A stretch of 64,000 nucleotides of DNA from an uncultured Prevotellaceae bacterium (GTDB lineage Bacteria; Bacteroidota; Bacteroidia; Bacteroidales; Bacteroidaceae), in assembly GCA_900314985.1 (NCBI GenBank), contig OMXL01000005.1, positions 1 through 64,000 of the forward strand, read 5' to 3'. This document shows, one piece after another, positions 52,888-60,822 of this stretch (the first letter of the stretch is position 1; every line of letters starts with the position of its first letter). The notes beneath the pieces are model-generated. The model saw only the letters and a program-made list of their open reading frames with translations. It had not been told where the DNA came from and did not search any database. Both the position numbers and the translations under genes were made by a program.

Positions 52888-53949
52888 TTACACCAAATTA
52901 GGTATACCATTTAACTCGTTCTGGATATATTCCAATGAAGCAATCTTATCAATCGTCTCTTGGAGATTGAGGCGCTTCGTATTATCAGAGTTGAACTCTT
53001 CAATGGTAGCACGCTTTGTGTCACCTTCCTTGAAATACTTGTCATAGTTCAAGTCACGGTTGTCAGCAGGCACTGCATAGAAGTTGCCCATATCAATGGC
53101 CTTTGCAGCCTCTTCCTTGGTCAGCAAGGTCTCATACATCTTCTCTCCATGACGGATACCGATGACTTTAATTTCAGGTTCGGTTCCCTCTGGGGCCTGA
53201 TGCTTAAACAGGTCACGCACTGCCTCAGCCTGAGTTTGGATAGTGCAGGCAGGTGCCTTCTGCACCATAATATCGCCATTCTTACCGTTCTCAAAAGCGA
53301 AGAGCACGAGGTCAACGGCCTCTTCGAGGCTCATGATGAAACGGGTCATCTTAGGCTCTGTCAAGGTAATGGGGTTGCCCTTACGAATCTGGTCAATCCA
53401 AAGAGGAATAACTGAACCACGAGAGCACATCACATTACCATAACGGGTGCAGCAGATCTTGGTGTCACCTGAGAGGCGAGACTTGGCCACTGCAATCTTC
53501 TCCTCAATGGCCTTGGTGATACCCATGGCGTTAATAGGATAAGCAGCCTTATCGGTGGAGAGGCAGATAACGCACTTCACGCCAGCATCGATAGATGCGT
53601 CCAAAACGTTATCAGTACCGATTACGTTTGTCTTGACAGCCTCCATTGGGAAGAATTCGCAAGAGGGCACCTGCTTCAGTGCAGCTGCATGGAAGACGTA
53701 ATCTACGCCTTTCATCGCATATTTGAGCGTTGATTTGTTTCTAACGTCGCCAATATAGAACTTTATCTTGTTAGCTACCTCCGGCATACGCGCCTGGAAA
53801 TCATGGCGCATATCGTCCTGTTTCTTTTCATCTCGGCTGAAAATTCGAATCTCTCCAATATCTGTACGGAGAAAACGGTTCAACACTGCGTTACCAAAAC
53901 TACCTGTGCCTCCTGTAATCAGAAGGACTTTGTCTTTAAATACTGACAT
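52888..53949 (-). CDS. capE: CapE-type UDP-GlcNAc 4,6-dehydratase, copy 2
   Basis: A 353-residue paralogue of the enzyme at 29636-30733, near-identical over most of its length (same TGGTGSFGNAVL, CLSTDKAAYPINAMGITK). It probably supplies the 4-keto sugar for the DegT aminotransferase, while copy 1 serves CapF; which copy serves which branch is not decidable from sequence. It sits at the border of the locus beside glmS and the ugd remnant. Confidence 0.9.
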   Translation of the reverse strand: MSVFKDKVLLITGGTGSFGNAVLNRFLRTDIGEIRIFSRDEKKQDDMRHDFQARMPEVANKIKFYIGDVRNKSTLKYAMKGVDYVFHAAALKQVPSCEFFPMEAVKTNVIGTDNVLDASIDAGVKCVICLSTDKAAYPINAMGITKAIEEKIAVAKSRLSGDTKICCTRYGNVMCSRGSVIPLWIDQIRKGNPITLTEPKMTRFIMSLEEAVDLVLFAFENGKNGDIMVQKAPACTIQTQAEAVRDLFKHQAPEGTEPEIKVIGIRHGEKMYETLLTKEEAAKAIDMGNFYAVPADNRDLNYDKYFKEGDTKRATIEEFNSDNTKRLNLQETIDKIASLEYIQNELNGIPNLV

Positions 53950-53991
53950 ATATTTTTATTTTAATTGATTATTTCATTCGTTTTGTACTAT

Positions 53992-54008
53992 CAGGAGCCA
54001 AGCTCCTG
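53992..54008. repeat. Palindrome CAGGAGC-CAA-GCTCCTG after glmS
   Basis: A 7-bp perfect stem immediately 3' of glmS. A degenerate copy forms the first codons of the open frame at 56297-56902. No T-run follows, so a terminator role is uncertain. Confidence 0.5.
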
Positions 54009-54012
54009 TCAT

Positions 54013-55902
54013 TTATTCTACTGTCACAGACTTCGCCAAGTTCCTTGGCATATCGACATTCAAGCCCTTGCGGACAGCCACATGATAGGCGAGCATCTGC
54101 AATGGTATGACACTCAGCAGGGGCGCGAGGAAATTCAGGGTCTGAGGAACCTCGATAATCCAGTCGGCAATGGCGCGAACCTGCTCGTCGCCCTCGGTGA
54201 CCACGGCAATGATGCGGCCGCCACGGGCCTTGACCTCCTCCATATTGGAGACTATCTTCTGGTATTGCTGGTGGTGGGTGGCGACAAAGAGCACGGGCAT
54301 ATCGGCATCGATGAGGGCAATAGGGCCGTGCTTCATCTCGGCAGCGGGATAACCCTCGGCATGGATATAGCTGATTTCCTTGAGCTTGAGGGCGCCCTCT
54401 AAGGCCACGGGGAAGTTCCAGCCTCGGCCCAGGTACATGAAGTTGTGGGCGTAGGTGAAGGTGCGGGCGATTTCGGCGATACGGTCGTTTTGCTCTAACA
54501 CCCGACCTATCATTGAAGGTATCTTTGATAACTCCTCTGTATAATGAGAGAAGTCATCGTCGGAAAGGAAGCCTTTTTCATGGCCCAAAGTTAAAGCCAG
54601 CATTGTTAATACTGTCAGCTGACCTGTAAATGCTTTTGTTGAAGCAACGCCAATCTCGGGGCCTACATGGATGTAGGTGCCGGTATCGGTATTGCGGGCG
54701 ATGCTGCTGCCTACGGCATTGACGATGCCAAAGACAAAGGCACCCTGGCTGCGGGCCAACTCGATGGCGGCAAGGGTGTCGGCGGTTTCGCCACTCTGCG
54801 AGATGGCAAAGACGACATCATCAGGGCAGATGACGGGATTGCGGTAGCGGAACTCGGAGGCATACTCTACCTGAACTGGAATCTGGCAGAAGGTCTCGAA
54901 AAGTTGCTTGCCAATGAGGCCTGCGTGCCAACTGGTGCCACAGGCAACGATGATGAAACGGCGAGCATTCATCAGTTGAACCTTGTATTGCTTGACTGCA
55001 GACAGGTTTATACCGTATTGGATATTCTCTGGCTCGATTTTCAAGCGCTTGTCCATGGCTTCCAGGCGGCCACGCATACAGTCTTCGAGGCACTTGGGCT
55101 GGTCGAAGATCTCCTTGAGCATGAAGTGAGGGAAGCCTCCCTTATCAAGCATATCCAGATCAACATCAATCTCTGTGACATCGACATCAACATGTTCGGC
55201 CTGAAGATTAGAGATTTCCATTTCACGGCCTCGCTCTATCTTCACAATTTGCTCATCGTCGATATATACCACATGGTTGGTATATTCTGCAATGGGCGTT
55301 GCGTCAGAAGCAATGAAGAACTCATTGTTGTCTTCGCCTATACCAACGACCAATGGACTGCTTTTGCGAGCAGCTATTAGCGTGTCGGGCAGGCGCCTGT
55401 CAATCAGTACAATGGCATATGCACCAATGACTTTATTGAGGGCATAACGCACGGCTGATACGAGGTCGCAATGGTGCTTGTGCTCATAGTATTCGATGAG
55501 CTGCACCAGTACCTCGGTGTCGGTGGCGCTTTTGAAGGTGTAGCCCTTAGCACGGAGTTGGTCGCGAAGGACAGAGAAGTTCTCGATGATGCCATTATGC
55601 ACCAGGGCGAGGTTGCCACTCTCGGAGAGATGAGGGTGGGCATTGACCACTGAGGGCTCGCCATGGGTGGCCCAACGGGTGTGGGCAATGCCTATGGTGC
55701 CGGTGCAGTCCTTATCGCGGGCGGCCTCTTCCAAGGCAGAGACCTTGCCCTTGGCCTTGTATATGGCAATCTGAGAGCTATCGCCCTCGTTGAGGAGGGC
55801 AACGCCAGCAGAATCGTATCCACGATATTCAAGCCTGTGAAGGCCCGCAATCAGTATCGGGTAAGCCCGACGCTTTCCTATATATCCTACTATTCCACAC
55901 AT
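54013..55902 (-). CDS. glmS: Glutamine-fructose-6-phosphate aminotransferase GlmS
   Basis: A 629-residue enzyme: N-terminal Cys2 glutaminase (MCGIVGYIG, then HTRWATHG), two SIS domains (ACGTSWHAGL, AISQSGETADTLAA) and the canonical C-terminus (MPRNLAKSVTVE). It makes glucosamine-6-phosphate, the first step to UDP-GlcNAc, which feeds CapE and CapG. The base composition here is more G+C-rich than the AT-rich capsule genes around it, in keeping with a core gene bordering the locus. Confidence 0.95.
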   Translation of the reverse strand: MCGIVGYIGKRRAYPILIAGLHRLEYRGYDSAGVALLNEGDSSQIAIYKAKGKVSALEEAARDKDCTGTIGIAHTRWATHGEPSVVNAHPHLSESGNLALVHNGIIENFSVLRDQLRAKGYTFKSATDTEVLVQLIEYYEHKHHCDLVSAVRYALNKVIGAYAIVLIDRRLPDTLIAARKSSPLVVGIGEDNNEFFIASDATPIAEYTNHVVYIDDEQIVKIERGREMEISNLQAEHVDVDVTEIDVDLDMLDKGGFPHFMLKEIFDQPKCLEDCMRGRLEAMDKRLKIEPENIQYGINLSAVKQYKVQLMNARRFIIVACGTSWHAGLIGKQLFETFCQIPVQVEYASEFRYRNPVICPDDVVFAISQSGETADTLAAIELARSQGAFVFGIVNAVGSSIARNTDTGTYIHVGPEIGVASTKAFTGQLTVLTMLALTLGHEKGFLSDDDFSHYTEELSKIPSMIGRVLEQNDRIAEIARTFTYAHNFMYLGRGWNFPVALEGALKLKEISYIHAEGYPAAEMKHGPIALIDADMPVLFVATHHQQYQKIVSNMEEVKARGGRIIAVVTEGDEQVRAIADWIIEVPQTLNFLAPLLSVIPLQMLAYHVAVRKGLNVDMPRNLAKSVTVE

Positions 55903-55917
55903 AAATCAAAGAAACAA

Positions 55918-56271
55918 TTAAAATGGTCGTTGCCCCTTAATAAATGCACTTGGCGAACCAATAAGATCACGATGATGGTACAATCCCATGATAATGACTG
56001 GTTCTATATCTTCCTTTGTGACTTCCAGCTGCGGACGAAGAAGTTCTACTATCATATCCATATTGCTCATTTCATCACATGAAACTTTGCTCATCACGAA
56101 CTCACGCAGGATAAAATTGATTGCAGCATCATTAATGGCATCACTATATCCAAAAGACTTCAGCCATGCCTTCATCTCCTCTATCGTATGAACATCACCC
56201 TTCAGGATTTCCTCCTTCAACGGCTCCGTCACTTCCTTGATATTCTTGATTGGGGGTGTTATGAGTGGCAT
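55918..56271 (-). CDS. Unknown small protein beside glmS (117 aa)
   Basis: No family recognised. The protein is helical and acidic (EPLKEEILKGDVHTIEEMKAWLKSFGYS). It lies 15 bp upstream of glmS and 25 bp downstream of the next unknown gene, so all three are probably co-transcribed. A toxin-antitoxin-like arrangement of two small genes is possible, but there is no supporting motif. Confidence 0.5.
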   Translation of the reverse strand: MPLITPPIKNIKEVTEPLKEEILKGDVHTIEEMKAWLKSFGYSDAINDAAINFILREFVMSKVSCDEMSNMDMIVELLRPQLEVTKEDIEPVIIMGLYHHRDLIGSPSAFIKGQRPF

Positions 56272-56296
56272 AATTTGTATGCGTTAGAATATTTCA

Positions 56297-56836
56297 TCAG
56301 TTCCACAACTCTTCCAACTTATCCTTCCATGCTGGAAAGGGAGGATTGTGAGACAATTCGTTGCAAATATCTATCATCATATTAACAAAATCCTTGTTGA
56401 TATCAAGAACCTCCTTAGTTATGGAAAGCAGAGGTATGACCCCAGTCATTGGTACCAACCGACAGACGGAGTAATCGCTATCACCATTTTTCTTGGCAAG
56501 CATGATATTCTCAAAAGAATTTGTCAATAGTCTATATAACGTAGGACATGAGGTTTTACAGCGAGGTATTTGCACCTCAGGATTTTGGATTAGGTCGAAG
56601 AAGCGTCCCCAATTAGCAATAATCCGCATCTGGCCATTGCCAGCAGATTTCAGGTTTGTTATAGCGTACACACCACTGTCTACCTTACTGATTAACTCAA
56701 CACAATCCTTGCGGACATTGATGGTTGTGGTGGGCAGATTCTCGTTGAACGTCGCTCCTGGTTTATTCGAAAACAGTCTTCTCATCGACTTGACTTGATA
56801 TATTTGGCTCTGACTGGCAGTATCGAACTGCATCAT
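56297..56836 (-). CDS. Unknown protein upstream of glmS
   Basis: The open frame extends to 56902, but the first residues (MTGAWLLANNS) are encoded by a copy of the palindrome found after glmS, so I prefer the internal Met giving MMQFDTASQSQIYQ. I do not recognise the family. The protein has a basic, beta-rich centre (TTINVRKDCVELISKVDSGVYAI) and a helical C-terminus. Confidence 0.5.
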   Translation of the reverse strand: MMQFDTASQSQIYQVKSMRRLFSNKPGATFNENLPTTTINVRKDCVELISKVDSGVYAITNLKSAGNGQMRIIANWGRFFDLIQNPEVQIPRCKTSCPTLYRLLTNSFENIMLAKKNGDSDYSVCRLVPMTGVIPLLSITKEVLDINKDFVNMMIDICNELSHNPPFPAWKDKLEELWN

Positions 56837-56902
56837 TTTATGACCACCTGTGCAATCAGATATTTGTTTTGAATTATTTGCCAGAAGCCATGCTCCTGTC
56901 AT

Positions 56903-57400
56903 TATATCGTCGTTTTAGTTAAATAGTATTTTCAAATGTTTATTTTTGTTTTCGACTAAATCCCTATCTCTTTCGTCTCGCCTCAAATTTTATCTTGACA
57001 CCTTCCGACCCGTTTTTTCCGATTTCCGCTCCGACACCCTCATCTCTATCCTCAAAGTCACTTTCCCGAACCGCCTCTTTCTTAACATTTGTTCACTATT
57101 CCGTATAAAACTTTCTTAAAGCTATTGCCCATTTGGGTAAAAAGTACTACCTTTGTATAGAAATGAGCTGGAAAGGCTTAATTTCCCGGATGTCTGATGA
57201 ATGTCTGATAACTCAGGAAGCGGTGTTTCTGTTTTACATTGACTGTCAGGCTGTTATGCGGAAGTTCACATTAGCTGGATAAGCTGGAGAGCCTCCTTTC
57301 AGACGATGCTCCAGCACCGGGTCGTCCAAGGCCAGCAGCCCGTCGATACCAAGGTCGTCTGCGTTGGCCTTCTGTACACTGGATGCATCTTCATTTTTTG
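56903..57400. other. Gap with a possible promoter and short frame relics
   Basis: I see no intact gene. A Bacteroidetes-type -7 box TACCTTTG lies at 57148-57155 on the plus strand, but no plus-strand gene follows. A minus-strand frame near 57246-57390 reads DDLGIDGLLALDDPVLEHRLKGG and may be the end of a lost gene that I cannot place. Confidence 0.4.
57148..57155 (+). promoter_or_regulatory. Orphan promoter-like -7 box TACCTTTG
   Basis: It matches TAnnTTTG. The nearest upstream TTTG (57132-57135) is closer than the usual -33 spacing. Confidence 0.3.
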
Positions 57401-57408
57401 ACTGGAAG

Positions 57409-57677
57409 TGAACGGATATGCTCCGTTTTCTGTCATCAACACGTTGATTTTCAGCGCTTCCAGTTTTGATAAGTGAACGGCAATGCTCCGTTTTCGAGGC
57501 GTTTTTCTCGCAATTATGCCATATCACTCTTCAACTGAACGGCAATGCTCCGATTTTGGGGCTGATTTTGGCACTTTTGAACGGATATGCTCCGTTTTTC
57601 AAGGCCATTCCATGGTCATTTTCATGACTGAATGGGTGGATTCCGACGTCCTAAACTGGGTGGGAATGCTCCGATTT
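57409..57677 (+). repeat. Cluster of five AACGGnnATGCTCCGTT hairpin repeats
   Basis: Copies start at 57409, 57474, 57536, 57578 and 57657 (the last degenerate). The best copies form a perfect 6-bp stem (AACGGA TATGC TCCGTT). Spacings are 65, 62, 42 and 79 bp, so this is a cluster and not a strict tandem array. Confidence 0.7.
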
Positions 57678-57737
57678 CGCCAGTCTCTCCTGTAGCGTGA
57701 TAAAACAGATAACGAGTCTTCTCAATAAACTTTGTGT

Positions 57738-57768
57738 ATGAGGTGCCTGGCGGATTCGAACCGCTGTA
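57738..57768 (-). other. tRNA 3'-end-like fragment (possible att remnant)
   Basis: The minus strand reads GCGGTTCGAATCCGC, a T-arm with the TTCGAAT loop, followed by CAGGCACC as a 3' acceptor strand. The rest of a tRNA is absent: the sequence upstream on that strand is heptamer repeat and ugd. Such 3' ends are left at attachment sites of integrating elements. Confidence 0.5.
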
Positions 57769-57796
57769 GATGTCTGATGTCTGAAGGCTGATGGCT
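57769..57796 (+). repeat. Heptanucleotide repeat at the ugd stop
   Basis: Units GATGTCT GATGTCT GAAGGCT GATGGCT end exactly at the ugd stop codon and begin at the tRNA-like fragment. Confidence 0.65.
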
Positions 57797-59181
57797 TAAT
57801 CCCTCTTGAAGATGTCGCGGGTGTAGACCTTGTCGAGGACGTCGTCCAGACAGCTGTCATAGCGGTTAGCGATGATAGCCTTGCTCTGTGCCTTGAACTT
57901 GGCGAGGTCGTTGACGACCTGACTACCGAAGAAGGACTCGCCATCGGGGATGGTGGGTTCGTAGATGACGACCTCGGCGCCCTTGGCCTTGATGCGCTTC
58001 ATGATGCCCTGGATGGCACTCTGGCGGAAGTTGTCGGAGTTGGACTTCATGGTAAGGCGGTAGACGCCAATGACGCACTTCTGCTCACGGTTAGCATCCC
58101 ACTGGCTGTTGCCATCGTAATAGCCGGCCTTACGCAGCACCTCGTCGGCAATGAAGTCCTTACGGGTGCGGTTGCTCTCGACAATGGCGGTCATCATGTT
58201 CTGGGGAACATCGGCATAGTTGGCCAACAACTGTTTGGTATCCTTAGGCAGACAGTAGCCGCCATAGCCGAAGCTGGGGTTGTTATAGTGGGTACCGATG
58301 CGGGGGTCGAGGCCGACACCAGAGATGATTGCCTGGGAGTCGAGACCCTTGACCTCGGCATAGGTGTCGAGCTCGTTGAAGTAGCTGACACGAAGGGCGA
58401 GATAGGTGTTGGCAAAGAGTTTCACGGCCTCGGCCTCGGTCATGCCCATGAGGAGACAAGGAATACCCTTGTCGATGGATGATGTCTGAAGTCTGATGTC
58501 TGATGTGGGTTGCGCATCCTTGCTGGGACCGATGGCGCCTTCGAGGAGGAGGGAGGCGAAGGTTTTGGCTTTCTCTTCTGCCTCGGGGTTGCCAATGGCG
58601 GTGATGGCGGCATTCTCCTCGTCCCACTTCTTGTTGCGCTCTGCAGGCAGAATCTTTGGATAGCCTACAATGATGCGGCTGGGATAGAGGTTGTCGTAGA
58701 GGGCCTTGCTCTCGCGCAGGAACTCAGGTGAGAAGAGCAGGTTGAATTTCTTGCCCTTGAGGGCGGGGTCGGTCAAGAACTTCAGGGCGTACTTGACATA
58801 GAGTGAGCGGCAGTAGCCCACAGGGATGGTGCTCTTGATGACCATCACGGCATCGGGGTTGACCGACAGCACGAGGTCGATGACGTCCTCGATATGGTGG
58901 GTGTCAAAGAAGTTCTTCTGTGGGTCGTAGTTGGTGGGGGCGGCAATGACTACAAAGTCTGCGTCTTTGTAGGCTGCTGCACCATCGAGGGTGGCAGTGA
59001 GGTCCAAATCCTTCTCTGCCAAATACTTCTCGATGTAATCGTCCTGAATGGGAGAAATACGATTATTGATTTTCTCGACCTTCTCAGGGATGACATCTAC
59101 TGCTGTGACATGATTGTGTTGTGCCAACAATGTGGCAATACTCATACCGACATAGCCGGTTCCTGCTACTGCTATATTCAT
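57796..59181 (-). CDS. ugd: UDP-glucose 6-dehydrogenase, intact copy
   Basis: A 461-residue enzyme: Rossmann start [15 protein letters not shown], catalytic [20 protein letters not shown] with the Cys near 285, and a C-terminal domain ending [10 protein letters not shown] loop of about 29 residues before [15 protein letters not shown] ([20 protein letters not shown]) is partly encoded by the heptamer repeat at 58474-58508 and is absent from the paralogue. It supplies UDP-glucuronate to the epimerase at 25.4 kb. G+C content is higher than in the broken copy. Confidence 0.93.
   Translation of the reverse strand: MNIAVAGTGYVGMSIATLLAQHNHVTAVDVIPEKVEKINNRISPIQDDYIEKYLAEKDLDLTATLDGAAAYKDADFVVIAAPTNYDPQKNFFDTHHIEDVIDLVLSVNPDAVMVIKSTIPVGYCRSLYVKYALKFLTDPALKGKKFNLLFSPEFLRESKALYDNLYPSRIIVGYPKILPAERNKKWDEENAAITAIGNPEAEEKAKTFASLLLEGAIGPSKDAQPTSDIRLQTSSIDKGIPCLLMGMTEAEAVKLFANTYLALRVSYFNELDTYAEVKGLDSQAIISGVGLDPRIGTHYNNPSFGYGGYCLPKDTKQLLANYADVPQNMMTAIVESNRTRKDFIADEVLRKAGYYDGNSQWDANREQKCVIGVYRLTMKSNSDNFRQSAIQGIMKRIKAKGAEVVIYEPTIPDGESFFGSQVVNDLAKFKAQSKAIIANRYDSCLDDVLDKVYTRDIFKRD
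58474..58508 (+). repeat. Heptanucleotide repeat translated inside ugd
   Basis: Units GATGGAT GATGTCT GAAGTCT GATGTCT GATGTGG are read in frame as part of an extra surface loop. Confidence 0.7.
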
Positions 59182-59315
59182 AAATTTACTATTTTGTTTA
59201 GCGTTAAGGGGTTAGCGGTTAGTGTCGATTGGTGACACTTGCTTTCCAGAGGGAAAGACAAGTGTCACGCTAGACAAACTACCATTTTTGCGCAATGCAC
59301 TTTCTGCTATTTGTT

Positions 59316-59855
59316 TTACGTTAATGATGTATTGTTCAACATTAAGTAACTGTATATTTTAAAACGTTAATTGCCGTGTAATGGGCCGTTAATTGAACGT
59401 TAATTTAAGTCTTATCTTGGACGTTAATGACCATACAATGACAATTCATTGACGGATAATGACTTTTTATTTAAACGTTAATTGCCGTGTAATTGAACGT
59501 TAATTTGTCGTTAATTGACTATTTTATTAACCAATAATTGACGGACAATTGACGGTATTTATTACTTTCAACGTTAATTGCCGTGTAATGGGCCGTTAAT
59601 TGAACGTTAATGTTGTTTTTATTTTGTACGTTAAGTAACTGTATGTTTTTTTTACGTTAATGGCCGTGTAATTGAACGTTAATTGGACGTTAATTGACTA
59701 TTTTGTTGACCAATAATTGACGGACAATTGACGGTAATTGACGTTTTATATTTTCTTACGTTGAGATTGACGGTATTTATTACTTTCAACGTTAATTGCC
59801 GTGTAATGGGCCGTTAATTGAACGTTAATTTAAGTCTTATCTTGGACGTTAATTG
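59316..59855. repeat. Hairpin repeat array, distal part
   Basis: About 540 bp of diverged units built from CGTTAATT words and their near-complement AATTGACG. Phrases such as AACGTTAATTGCCGTGTAATGGGCCGTTAATTGAACG occur three times (near 59393, 59572 and 59790). It fills the 680-bp gap upstream of ugd; no gene is visible there. Confidence 0.85.
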
Positions 59856-59865
59856 CAGTTGTGAA

Positions 59866-60318
59866 TTAGTAATCGGCGAGATACTCGTCTTTGGGCACGG
59901 GTTGCATGTTGCGGTCAACCACATAGCAACGATTGGTTTCCTTGTCGTATGCCCAACGCTCTCCCACAAGGCTTTCCTCACCGAAATTGAGGAGGATGCC
60001 TATTGGCTTTTGCGTCAAGCGCAAGTAGTTGCACAACTGGGCACGGTGAGCAGTGATAAGCTCAGAGACTGACTTCATTTCGACAACTACATCACCAACT
60101 ACAAGGTCCATCTTGTATTTTTTCTCAAGCAGTTGGTTCTTATAGTAGATACTTATCTCTTGTTCCCGTACGCTATCAATACCCCGCAGTTTCAGTTCCA
60201 ACTGCATGCACTCTTGATAGACTGGCTCCAACAAGCCATAGCCTAACTCGGAGTGCACTGCCATGGCAGCACCGATTATTTGGTAAACCATATCTTTATA
60301 TTGGAACAGTGAAACCAT
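59866..60318 (-). CDS. GxxExxxY family protein
   Basis: A 150-residue protein with the family hallmark HSELGYGLLEPVYQECM (GxxExxxY near residue 27), then QEISIYYKNQLLEKKYKMDLVVGDVVVEMKSV, whose D-(about 10)-ExK pattern suggests a PD-(D/E)XK-like fold, and CNYLRLTQKPIGILLNFG. Function is unknown, though it is widespread in Bacteroidetes. The gene is embedded in the hairpin repeat array, with the phrase GTACGTTAAGTAACTGTATG present on both sides (59636 and 60349). Confidence 0.85.
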   Translation of the reverse strand: MVSLFQYKDMVYQIIGAAMAVHSELGYGLLEPVYQECMQLELKLRGIDSVREQEISIYYKNQLLEKKYKMDLVVGDVVVEMKSVSELITAHRAQLCNYLRLTQKPIGILLNFGEESLVGERWAYDKETNRCYVVDRNMQPVPKDEYLADY

Positions 60319-60325
60319 ATTGTTG

Positions 60326-60822
60326 AAACGTTAATGTTGTTTTTATTTTGTACGTTAAGTAACTGTATGTTTTTTTTACGTTAATTACCGTGTAATTGAA
60401 CGTTAATTGGACGTTAATTGACTATTTTGTTGACCAATAATTGACGGACAATTGACGGTAATTGACGTTTTATATTTTCTTACGTTAATTGACGTTTTAT
60501 ATTTTCTTACGTTAATGGCCGTGTAATTGAACGTTAATTGAACGTTAATTGACTATTTTATTGACCAATAATTGACGGACAATTGACGATAATTGACGTT
60601 TTATATTTTCTTACGTTAATTACCGTGTAATGTATCGTTAATTGGACGTTAATTGACTATTTTGTTGACCAATAATTGACGGACAATTGACGGTAATTGA
60701 CGTTTTATATTTTCTTACGTTAATGCCGTGTAATGTATCGTTAATTGATCGTTAATTGACTATTTTGTTGACCAATAATTGACGGACAATTGACGGTAAT
60801 TGACGTTTTATATTTTCTTACG
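60326..60822. repeat. Hairpin repeat array, proximal part
   Basis: Four units of about 104 bp begin near 60376, 60509, 60612 and 60716. Each has a left arm ACGTTAATTACCGTGTAATTG and a right arm that is its imperfect reverse complement (CAATTGACGGTAATTGACGT), separated by a TATTTTGTTGACC centre. In RNA the T/C differences become G-U pairs, giving stems of roughly 35-40 bp. The array reaches into the stop codon of the upxY-like gene. Confidence 0.9.

Noticed and set aside
54667-55380. A long plus-strand frame antisense to glmS
   Set aside because: It is caused by the G+C-rich codon use of glmS; no start context or family features are present.
57246-57527. A 93-residue minus-strand gene
   Set aside because: Its first half runs through the hairpin repeat cluster and only the end (DDLGIDGLLALDD ...) looks protein-like; it is better seen as a relic.
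57409-57677. CRISPR-like spacing of the AACGG hairpins
   Set aside because: Only five copies, spacing varies from 42 to 79 bp and the repeats diverge; there are no cas genes.
59316-60822. CRISPR array
   Set aside because: Units are about 104 bp and similar along their whole length, with no alternation of constant repeat and unique spacer, and no cas genes are nearby.
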